Assembly (NCBI GenBank): GCA_964510205.1
Contig: CAZEBW010000005.1
Coordinates: 1-64,000 of the forward strand
DNA from: CAZEBW01 sp964510205
GTDB taxonomy: Bacteria > Chloroflexota > Anaerolineae > VGOG01
DNA length: 64,000 bases
Direction: 5' to 3'
This document shows positions 57,287 through 64,000 of this stretch, piece after piece. The first letter of the stretch is position 1, and each line of letters opens with the position of its first letter. The notes below the pieces were generated by a model. That model worked only from the letters and a program-made list of their open reading frames with translations, searched no databases and was not told the origin of the DNA. Made by a program: the position numbers and the translations under genes.

Positions 57287-59026
57287 ATGCCCATCAGAGT
57301 ACTACCAGAGGAAGTAGCATCTAAGATAGCGGCGGGCGAGGTGGTGGAGCGGCCGGTCTCGGTGGTGAAGGAGCTGGTCGAGAACTCCATTGACGCGGGA
57401 GCCGGGGAGATCAAGGTCGAGGTGCGGCAGGGGGGACGCCGCCTGTTGCGGGTGATTGACGACGGGACGGGAATCCCCGCCGACGAGGTCGAGCTGGCCT
57501 TCGCTCGCCACGCCACCAGCAAAATCGCCAGCGTGGACGAGCTGTCCTCCATCGCCACCCTAGGCTTTCGGGGCGAGGCCCTGGCCAGCATCGCCGCTGT
57601 GAGTCAGTTGACCATGGTGACCCGAACCGCTGAGGAGGATGTGGGCAGCTTGCTGCGCCTGGAGGGCGGCAGGGTCACTCAGCGTCAGAAGAAGGGCTGC
57701 CCCCAGGGCGCGGTGGTCACGGTGGAGAACCTCTTCTACAACGTCCCCGCCCGTCTGAAATTCCTGCGCACCGAAGCCACCGAGCGCAAGCACATTGACA
57801 GCCTGGTCTACCGCTACGCTATGGCCTACGCCCGTCTGCGCTTCAGGCTCTTGAACGACGGGCGGCTGACTTTCCAATCCTTGGGCACTGGCGAACTGTA
57901 CGATGTGCTCATCGAGGTCTACGGCTTGGAAATCGCGCAGCAAATGCTCGAGGTCCGAAGTCCTGAAACCGATGACGTAGGACGTCGGACGTCGGAACCA
58001 GGACGCATAGACGTCCACGGCTATATCAGCCCACCCTCTCTACACCGAGCCAACCGCAGCTATTTGACCTTTTTCGTCAACGGCCGCTGGGTTCGGGACC
58101 GCATGCTCAGCTATGCGGTGAGCGAAGCCTACCACACCCTGCTGCCCACGGGCCGCCACCCGGTTATCGTCCTCTGCCTGGAGCTGGACCCTGCCCAGGT
58201 TGACATCAACGTCCACCCCACCAAGAGCGAGATCAGATTTCTGGACGGCAACGCGGTGTTCTCCGCCGTCCAAAAGGCGGTGCGCCGGACCTTGGTGGAT
58301 CAGGCGCCCATCCCCAGGATGACGGGCCATCCCTCGCAGTGGCCCACGGCGGATATGGAGCGGCGGCGCAAGCTGGTAGAGGTGGGCGCCCAGGCGGGAG
58401 CGGCTGGCGTCGAAGCGTTTTCGGCTTTTGAGCCCTCTGAGCCGGCCAAGCTGCCGCCCTTGCGGGTGCTGGGGCAGATAGCTCAGACGTACATCATCGC
58501 CGAGGGGCCAGAGGGGCTGTATCTCATTGACCAGCACGCGGCCCACGAACGGGTGCTCTACGAGCGGCTTCTGGCCGAGCGGGCCAAGATGGCCGTCACT
58601 TCGCAAACCCTGCTGGAACCGTTGACCCTTGAGCTGCCAGCGGAGATCAGCGAGGGAAGTCTGGAGTTCTTGAGCCAACTGGGCTTCGACATCGAGCCTT
58701 TTGGCGGGGAGACGGTTCTGGTGCGGGCGGTGCCGACCATGCTGGCCAGGGGCGACATCGGCCAGGCCGTCGTCGAGATCGTTGACGGATTGAACGAGGG
58801 GGGGACGGTAGAAGCGGGGGAAGAGGCTGTTTCCGCTTCCGAGAGAGCGTTGATCAGCCTGGTTTGTCACAGCGCGGTTCGGGCAGGGAAGACCCTCTCT
58901 GGGGAGGAGGTGCGCAACCTGATCCGTCAGTTGGAGGCCACGGCCATGCCTCGCACCTGCCCCCACGGCCGCCCGACGATGATCCATTTGAGTGTTGCGC
59001 ATCTGGCGCGGGAGTTTGGAAGATGA
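57287..59026 (+). CDS. mutL: DNA mismatch repair protein MutL
   Basis: 579 residues. N-terminal GHKL ATPase with KIAAGEVVERPVSVVKELVENSIDAG, DDGTGIP, RHATSKI, GFRGEALASI. C-terminal endonuclease domain with DQHAAHERVLYE, the DQHA(X)2E(X)4E metal motif, CHSAVRAGKTLS and CPHGRPTMI. So it is a nicking-type MutL. Between the domains and within the transducer domain, residues around 225-240 (SPETDDVGRRTSEPG) come from a gacgtcgga repeat word. Own promoter at 57219. Confidence 0.95.
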   Translation: MPIRVLPEEVASKIAAGEVVERPVSVVKELVENSIDAGAGEIKVEVRQGGRRLLRVIDDGTGIPADEVELAFARHATSKIASVDELSSIATLGFRGEALASIAAVSQLTMVTRTAEEDVGSLLRLEGGRVTQRQKKGCPQGAVVTVENLFYNVPARLKFLRTEATERKHIDSLVYRYAMAYARLRFRLLNDGRLTFQSLGTGELYDVLIEVYGLEIAQQMLEVRSPETDDVGRRTSEPGRIDVHGYISPPSLHRANRSYLTFFVNGRWVRDRMLSYAVSEAYHTLLPTGRHPVIVLCLELDPAQVDINVHPTKSEIRFLDGNAVFSAVQKAVRRTLVDQAPIPRMTGHPSQWPTADMERRRKLVEVGAQAGAAGVEAFSAFEPSEPAKLPPLRVLGQIAQTYIIAEGPEGLYLIDQHAAHERVLYERLLAERAKMAVTSQTLLEPLTLELPAEISEGSLEFLSQLGFDIEPFGGETVLVRAVPTMLARGDIGQAVVEIVDGLNEGGTVEAGEEAVSASERALISLVCHSAVRAGKTLSGEEVRNLIRQLEATAMPRTCPHGRPTMIHLSVAHLAREFGR

Positions 59027-59044
59027 TTAGGAGAGGAAAGGGTT

Positions 59045-59383
59045 ATGGCTAAGCGAAAGATTAAGGATTTACCCCTAGAGGATCGTCCTAGAGAGAGATT
59101 GCTCGTTGAGGGGTCAGAAGTCTTATCAGATGTTGAACTGTTAGCTATCCTGATTGGTTCGGGGACCCAAGGAAGGTCTGCTTTGGATATCGCGCAGGAA
59201 TTGTTCGATAGGCTTGGTGGTTATCGAGGTATCGCGGGGCGGGGTATCGCCGAGTTGATGGAGATCGAGGGTATGGGTGAGGCTAAGGCAACGGTAATTG
59301 CTGCCGCCTATGAGATCGCGACGCGCATCGTCGAGATGGTACTCGCGGATTTGGATCTGAAAAGGAGGGCTCGGAATGCCTAA
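59045..59383 (+). CDS. RadC N-terminal (UPF0758) domain protein, no JAB domain
   Basis: 112 residues. DLPLEDRPRERLLVEGSEVLSDVELLAILIGSGTQGRSALDIAQELFD and GIAELMEIEGMGEAKATVIAAAYEIATRI match the N-terminal UPF0758/helix-hairpin-helix part of RadC; the C-terminal JAB (MPN+) metallo domain of about 110 residues is absent. It ends just as the fused restriction-modification gene starts (8-base overlap), so it is coupled to that system. Could bind DNA at stalled forks or assist the neighbour. Confidence 0.83.
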   Translation: MAKRKIKDLPLEDRPRERLLVEGSEVLSDVELLAILIGSGTQGRSALDIAQELFDRLGGYRGIAGRGIAELMEIEGMGEAKATVIAAAYEIATRIVEMVLADLDLKRRARNA

Positions 59384-62300
59384 CAGCCAGCAGTCCCCGG
59401 CACAAGTTCGTAGCCCTTTTGACGTGCGAATGAGTGAGCGAAGTGCCAATGCCCTCTTGGTGGAGTGGATCAACCGCCTCATCGAGGATGAGAATCTGCC
59501 TATTGGCCGGGCTAAGCAAGAAGTGCTTCTCTACGACAAGACCTCGCCTGACGTGTTGATTCCCCAGAGCAAAGCTGCTGCCGATGTCCTGTTGTTGATC
59601 GAGCTAAAGCCGCCCTACTGGGACATCCACAACAATAAGCTGGTGGATGACGCTTTTCTGAAAGCTGGCAAGGTGGCGGCCAAATACTTCGCTACCTGGA
59701 ACGTTAACCGGTTGGCCCTCTTCGATGCCCGGGCTGTGGATAGGCCCTATGCCGAGCGAATCGTGAACGTCTACGACCACGTGGCCAGTATCGAAGTCTT
59801 GGACGATTTGGATCGAGCCGAAGTTGAGGTTCAGGTCAAGGCTTTCCTGCGGCAGCTTTTGACGGAGTTGGTCGAAATTGAGATCGGGCGCAAACCTCGC
59901 CCCAGAGTCAACGTTGATCAGATTTTCATCTCTCGTCTGCATTCTTGCGTCAGCGCCCTGACGAGATCCTACCGCCGCGTCATCTCTAATCAGATTGCCC
60001 AAGACTTGGACTTCTTAGAGCGGCTCAAAAAATGGTTTGTGGAGCAAAACTGGGCTTTCTCCCATAGCCCCGATGACTACGATAAGGTTGCACGTCAGGC
60101 AGCCTATCTGCTGGTGAACAAGATACTCTTCTACGCCGCTCTGCAATCCAAGTTCAATTTGGATCCTCTGGAGATACCTGCCAACCTCACCAGAGGCGAC
60201 AAGCTCCAAAAAATCCTTCAGCTCTACTTTGACGACGTGTTGGCCATTGATTATGAGACGATCTTCACTACTGATTTCATTGATGACATCGCCTTCCCGC
60301 AGGATTACCAGGCCATTGAGATCGTGCGCAGCTTGGTTAACGATGTGCATCGCTATAAGATTGCCGAGATTGGCTATGAGATATTGGGCAACATTTTTGA
60401 GGGATTGATTCCACTGGATGAGCAGCGTAAGCTGGGTCAATACTTCACTCGTGCCGATGTTGTTGATCTTATCCTCAAGCTCTGCCTGCGTGGTGTCAGC
60501 GACTACGTCCTCGACCCTGGCTGTGGGGCAGGTACTTTCTTGAAGCGGGCCTATCGTCACAAGAGAATCATGGATTCGCGCCTCAAGCATGAGGAGATTT
60601 TGGCCACCCTGTGGGGAGTGGACATCGCTAAGTTCGCCGCCCATCTGACCACCATCAACTTGGCCATCAATGACTTGGGCAGCGATGAGAACTACCCTCG
60701 CATCGTCCACAACGACTTTTTCGATGAGAAACCGACGGCTATTGCCTTCTCCGTGCCCAGGCGCAGCGCTGCAAACCTAACCGGTATCGGTGGCAGGGGC
60801 CGGGAGGTCGAGCATCCAGAGCACTTCGACTGCGTGGTGGGTAACCCTCCCTATACCCGTCAGGAATGGATGGAGGATCTGGTGGGCGACGAGGGGTACA
60901 AAAAGTCGCTCATCGAGAGGGCCACGACCGATCAGAACGGCAAGCGGATCGCTACCATCAGCAAACGGGCCGGCATCCACGTCTACTTCTTTGTCCACGG
61001 CACGAAGTTTTTGTCCGATGGCGGGCGCTTCGGCTTCATTGTCAGCAATTCCTGGTTGGATGTAGGCTACGGCAAGGGTCTACAGGAGTTTTTCCTGAAA
61101 AACTACAAAATTCTGGCCGTCATCGAGTCCAAAGTGGAGCGTTGGTTCGTCGAGGCCGACATCAACACCTGTATCGTTATCTTGGAGAAGTGCGCTGATC
61201 CAGAAGGGCGGGATGAGAACATCGTGCGCTTTGTGCAACTGAAGCGCAAACTGGCGGATCTCATCCCCCCTGGAGGGAAGTCTCTGCAGGAGGATGCAAA
61301 GCGTTTGCACAAAGTGGACCTTTTGATTCAGCACATCATGACCAAGTACGAGTTCTACCGCAACCAAGACCTGCGCATTTATACTGTCAAGCAGAGTGCT
61401 CTCTGGGAGGAAGGGTACGACAGGGAAACCGACCGTTACGAGGGAGCCAAGTGGGGCAAGTACCTCCGCGCTCCTGACATCTTCTTCGACATCCTGGAGA
61501 CGAGCAAAGATAAACTGATTCCTCTCTCTGAGATCGCCGAAGTCAGGCGTGGATTCACTACTGGAGCCAATGCTTTCTTCTATTTGGACGAGGAAGCTAG
61601 CAAGCGTTGGGAGATCGAAGAGGAATATTTGAAGCCTGTCCTCAAGTCGCCCAGAGAGTGCAAGTCCATCCTGGTCAAACCAGAGGATTTGAGCCTCAAA
61701 GTGCTGATGGTGCACAAAGACAAAGAAGACCTGGCTGGCACCAACGTTCTCAAATACATTGAGTTTGGCGAAGGCGAAGGATATCATCTGCGCCCGACTT
61801 GTGCCTCGCGCCCACGATGGTACGATCTGGGTGGTGGAATAGAAGCGGATTTGGCTTGGGTGAAGGGGCCTTGGCGACGGCACTTCACCCCCTTGCTAGA
61901 CGAGCCAAATTTTGTAGACCAACAGCTTTACGAAGTTAGGGTTGGCGACGAGAAATATCGAAAAGCCATAGCTGCTTTGCTTAATTCTACTATCAGTGCT
62001 CTTTTCAAAGAGTTAGTTGGACGCGTCAGCTTTGGTGAGGGTATTTTATGGATTGCCACCTATGAAGCTCAGCTTATGAGAATCATCGATCCCCACCAGC
62101 TTAGCGCTGGGAAGATCGAAACTCTGGAAGTGGCCTTTGATGCACTGGCTGGGCGTCCGATAAAAGATATTTCTGATGAGGTCGAGCGTGACGATCGCCG
62201 CCGATTGGACAACGTGGTCTTCGACATCTTGGGGCTTTCTGAGGAAGAGCGAGAAGCGGTCTATGAAGCAGTGGTGGATTTGGTGCGTGCCCGCATCCAG

Positions 62301-62780
62301 CGCGCGGAGAGTGTGGCCAAGCAGAAGAAACGTAAAGAGAGCGTTGATGTGAGCTGGGTGACGGATTTGGTGTTGCAAGGGACACGTATGGAAGAGTTGG
62401 CCCAACTTCATCAAGAGGCTCTGGCCCAGGAGACACGGTTTCTACCTATTGGTCGCCTTGATAGCGAACCCTTCATTGAGCAGGAGCTCTGGGGCTACTG
62501 GGTCAGAACTAAAGAACGTGATGTGTTGAAGTGTGATACTGAAGAGGAGGCCCGCTATGTGGCTGCCTTGGCCAAGGTGGGTTTAGAAGAAATCAGGATG
62601 CCTACTGATCCTGCTTACGTGGCAGCGATTGTAGATCAACTGGAAGCCATCGTTGAAGAAATCCACAAGCGGCTCGATTTCTACCTCGAAACTATCCCTG
62701 ACCGCAAGGTATGTCGACGGATCAAGCGCAAGGTTTGGAGCGCGGTGGCAGCGAGGGTAAAAGAGGAACAAGCGCGATGA
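59376..62780 (+). CDS. fused restriction endonuclease - N6-adenine DNA methyltransferase (type IIG-like)
   Basis: 1134 residues. The N-terminal nuclease-like region has SPDVLI (about 57-62) and ADVLLLIELKPPYW (about 69-82), a PD-(D/E)xK layout with ELK. The methyltransferase core follows: motif I DPGCGAGTFLKRAY (about 377) and motif IV VGNPPYTRQEW (about 487), the NPPY of N6-adenine enzymes. A target-recognition-like part and a helical, Lys/Glu-rich C-terminus follow. One protein that cuts and methylates DNA; recognition sequence unknown. It shares a transcript with the RadC-like gene and lies beside tRNA genes, a common landing place for mobile DNA. Confidence 0.85.
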   Translation: MPNSQQSPAQVRSPFDVRMSERSANALLVEWINRLIEDENLPIGRAKQEVLLYDKTSPDVLIPQSKAAADVLLLIELKPPYWDIHNNKLVDDAFLKAGKVAAKYFATWNVNRLALFDARAVDRPYAERIVNVYDHVASIEVLDDLDRAEVEVQVKAFLRQLLTELVEIEIGRKPRPRVNVDQIFISRLHSCVSALTRSYRRVISNQIAQDLDFLERLKKWFVEQNWAFSHSPDDYDKVARQAAYLLVNKILFYAALQSKFNLDPLEIPANLTRGDKLQKILQLYFDDVLAIDYETIFTTDFIDDIAFPQDYQAIEIVRSLVNDVHRYKIAEIGYEILGNIFEGLIPLDEQRKLGQYFTRADVVDLILKLCLRGVSDYVLDPGCGAGTFLKRAYRHKRIMDSRLKHEEILATLWGVDIAKFAAHLTTINLAINDLGSDENYPRIVHNDFFDEKPTAIAFSVPRRSAANLTGIGGRGREVEHPEHFDCVVGNPPYTRQEWMEDLVGDEGYKKSLIERATTDQNGKRIATISKRAGIHVYFFVHGTKFLSDGGRFGFIVSNSWLDVGYGKGLQEFFLKNYKILAVIESKVERWFVEADINTCIVILEKCADPEGRDENIVRFVQLKRKLADLIPPGGKSLQEDAKRLHKVDLLIQHIMTKYEFYRNQDLRIYTVKQSALWEEGYDRETDRYEGAKWGKYLRAPDIFFDILETSKDKLIPLSEIAEVRRGFTTGANAFFYLDEEASKRWEIEEEYLKPVLKSPRECKSILVKPEDLSLKVLMVHKDKEDLAGTNVLKYIEFGEGEGYHLRPTCASRPRWYDLGGGIEADLAWVKGPWRRHFTPLLDEPNFVDQQLYEVRVGDEKYRKAIAALLNSTISALFKELVGRVSFGEGILWIATYEAQLMRIIDPHQLSAGKIETLEVAFDALAGRPIKDISDEVERDDRRRLDNVVFDILGLSEEEREAVYEAVVDLVRARIQRAESVAKQKKRKESVDVSWVTDLVLQGTRMEELAQLHQEALAQETRFLPIGRLDSEPFIEQELWGYWVRTKERDVLKCDTEEEARYVAALAKVGLEEIRMPTDPAYVAAIVDQLEAIVEEIHKRLDFYLETIPDRKVCRRIKRKVWSAVAARVKEEQAR

Positions 62781-62844
62781 AGTCTTGCCGAATGGCTTCA
62801 GTCTTCGTGTGGAAAAACCCCAAGAGTCTGAACTGCTCCACGAC

Positions 62845-62873
62845 TTGCCAAATTACTCTGTTAGCATTATAAT
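62845..62873 (+). promoter_or_regulatory. promoter of the tRNA genes
   Basis: ttgcca (62845-62850), 17 bases, perfect tataat (62868-62873), 9 bases before the tRNA-Leu. Confidence 0.85.
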
Positions 62874-62882
62874 AAAACCATC

Positions 62883-62968
62883 GGGGAAGTGTCGGAATTG
62901 GCAGACGAGCGTGACTTAGGATCACGTGGGCCTAGCCCGTGAGAGTTCAAATCTCTCCTTCCCCACCA
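62883..62968 (+). tRNA. tRNA-Leu (anticodon TAG)
   Basis: Acceptor ggggaag/cttcccc, anticodon stem cgtga/tcacg around cttagga (anticodon TAG, reads CUA and probably other CUN), a long variable arm (gggcctagccc), T arm gagag/ctctc, and an encoded CCA (62966-62968). All typical of leucine tRNA. Confidence 0.95.
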
Positions 62969-62989
62969 ACACATCAACCAGCAGGTCGA

Positions 62990-63061
62990 GCGGAAGTGGC
63001 TCAGTGGTAGAGCATCTCCTTGCCAAGGAGAGGGCCGTGGGTTCAAATCCCATCTTCCGCT
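62990..63061 (+). tRNA. tRNA-Gly (anticodon GCC)
   Basis: Acceptor gcggaag/cttccgc, anticodon loop ttgccaa on a tctcc/ggaga stem (anticodon GCC), T loop gttcaaat with gtggg/cccat-type stem. Discriminator T; the CCA is not encoded. It follows tRNA-Leu by 21 bases and probably shares its promoter. Confidence 0.95.
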
Positions 63062-63102
63062 CCTTTCTTGGCTGTTTCCAAGACATGTCACCGAGGGATC
63101 GA

Positions 63103-63483
63103 ATGTACAACGACCTAGTCATAGAACACTTCACGAATCCCCGCAACGTGGGGGTCATTGAGGATGCCGATGGCGTTGGCAAAGAAGGCAACCCCGTCTG
63201 CGGCGACCTGATGGAGATATTCATCAAGGTCGAGGACAACCGTATTGACGACATCAAGTTCAAGACCTTCGGCTGCGGGGCGGCTATCTCCACTGGCTCG
63301 ATGGTCACAGAGATGGTCAAGGGCAAGGCCCTGGACGAAGCCCTGGCGGTTACCAACAAAATGGTGGCTAAGGCCCTGGGGGGGTTGCCTGCCGTCAAAA
63401 TGCATTGCAGCAATTTGGGCGCCGATGCCTTGCGCAAGGCCATCGAAGATTACTGCTCTCGCCAAGGGCCTGAGGATGGTTGA
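63103..63483 (+). CDS. iron-sulfur cluster scaffold (IscU/NifU N-terminal type)
   Basis: 126 residues. YNDLVIEHFTNPRNVG, NPVCGDLMEIF (Cys 1), TFGCGAAISTGSM (Cys 2) and KMHCSNLGADALRKAI (Cys 3) are the three cluster ligands. ATG 63103 gives the usual N-terminus; ATG 63085 is a possible longer start. No cysteine desulfurase gene is in the window. The stop overlaps the mnmA start, so both sulfur-transfer functions are coupled. Confidence 0.93.
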   Translation: MYNDLVIEHFTNPRNVGVIEDADGVGKEGNPVCGDLMEIFIKVEDNRIDDIKFKTFGCGAAISTGSMVTEMVKGKALDEALAVTNKMVAKALGGLPAVKMHCSNLGADALRKAIEDYCSRQGPEDG

Positions 63484-64000
63484 TGATGCGTCCGGGGGAG
63501 GGCGAGCGGGTCGTAGTCGCCCTGAGCGGTGGGGTGGATAGCTCCACCACGGCGGCTCTGCTGGTGGAACGGGGCCACGACGTGATCGGCGTCATGATGC
63601 GTCTCTGGGCCGAGGACGGCGAGGGCGGCTCCACCAACCGCTGCTGCTCCATTGAGGCTGTAGAAGACGCGCGCCGCATTTGCTATGCCTTGGATATTCC
63701 CTTCTACCTGGTTAACTACGAGCGGGAATTCAAGAAAGAGGTCGTTGACCTCTTCGTCGCCGAATACGCTCGCGGGCGCACGCCAAACCCCTGCCTGGTT
63801 TGCAACCGCCGCATCAAGTTCGATCTCCTGCTCCGCCGAGCTTTGGCTATGGACGCTCAGTATCTGGCCACGGGGCACTACGCCAGAGTGCGGCGGGTCA
63901 ATGGCCGTTACCAATTGCTCAAGGGCCGCGACGAGTGGAAGGATCAGTCCTACGTGCTCTACATGCTGGGGCAGAAGGAGCTCCGGAACCTGCTCTTCCC
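63483..64000 (+). CDS. mnmA: tRNA-specific 2-thiouridylase (3' cut by window end)
   Basis: At least 172 residues are visible. VVVALSGGVDSSTTAALLVERGHDVIGVMMRLW is the ATP-pyrophosphatase loop (SGGVDSS), GRTPNPCLVCNRRIKF contains the first catalytic Cys, and LATGHYARV is conserved. The product thiolates U34 of tRNAs for Lys, Glu and Gln. It starts by overlap (ATGA) with the IscU-type gene and runs off the window. Confidence 0.95.
   Translation, partial: MMRPGEGERVVVALSGGVDSSTTAALLVERGHDVIGVMMRLWAEDGEGGSTNRCCSIEAVEDARRICYALDIPFYLVNYEREFKKEVVDLFVAEYARGRTPNPCLVCNRRIKFDLLLRRALAMDAQYLATGHYARVRRVNGRYQLLKGRDEWKDQSYVLYMLGQKELRNLLF

Overview
The window looks like one end of an Illumina-assembled contig: the first 54 bases are a sequencing adapter with an index, so the left edge is technical. 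Protein families and style (KorAB, F-type ATPase genes in the order A-G-D-C, two flavodiiron proteins, many rubrerythrin-like proteins, plant-type leucine-rich repeats, TIR protein, GAF/PP2C phosphatase, many dispersed palindromes, GC-rich codons) suggest an anaerobic or microaerophilic member of the Chloroflexota (Anaerolineae-like). This taxonomic call is inference; no rRNA gene is present.

Layout. 55-6084: cytochrome c tail, hemerythrin, methyltransferase, flavodiiron protein, DUF166 protein, and a frameshifted thioredoxin-like DUF255 protein. 6105-7317: non-coding and degenerate sequence with a MITE-like element and the two outer ends (beta start, gamma end) of a deleted second ATP synthase operon. 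7378-13984: sugar metabolism (glucokinase, glycogen debranching enzyme, RpiA, G6PDH, HAD phosphatase) interrupted by an msrP pseudogene. 14171-17430, minus strand: an accessory operon of a TPR/zinc-ribbon membrane protein, a membrane-anchored LRR protein and a TIR protein. 17738-22295: hemerythrin/PAS sensor, PP2C phosphatase, rubrerythrin, superoxide reductase, EncFtn-like ferritin. 22564-29717: ZIP transporter, nitroreductase, KorAB, cytochrome, universal stress protein, ferritin-like protein and a molybdopterin-fold protein. 29953-41779: a dense redox-defence island with a dihydrolipoamide-dehydrogenase-like enzyme, iron-sulfur flavoprotein, second flavodiiron protein, glutaredoxin, FTR-rubredoxin fusion, a probable selenocysteine protein disulfide oxidoreductase, rubredoxin, rubredoxin reductase, several ferritin-like proteins, rubrerythrin and transketolase. 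41940-47403: CoA-binding protein, site-2 protease, PAS protein, C39-like peptidase pair and HEAT-like proteins. 47529-57092: M42 peptidase, atpAGDC, MreB, Obg, NadD, TIM-barrel protein. 57287-64000: MutL, a RadC N-terminal domain coupled to a fused restriction-modification enzyme, tRNA-Leu, tRNA-Gly, IscU/NifU and MnmA (cut by the window end).

How the genes work together. NADH -> rubredoxin reductase -> rubredoxin -> flavodiiron proteins, rubrerythrins and superoxide reductase would make a complete O2, peroxide and superoxide removal chain for an anaerobe that depends on oxygen-sensitive enzymes such as KorAB. Pentose-phosphate genes (zwf, rpiA, tkt) could supply NADPH to the thiol systems.

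The most interesting items are: an in-frame UGA replacing the first Cys of a CPYC site, with a SECIS-like hairpin just downstream (35717-35751); the outer remnants of an N-type ATPase operon; a repeated promoter module whose -10 box lies in the loop of a terminator-like hairpin with a compensatory base-pair change; the TPR/LRR/TIR operon; a molybdopterin-fold protein lacking its Mo-binding Cys; and several conserved enzymes carrying in-frame pieces of dispersed repeats.
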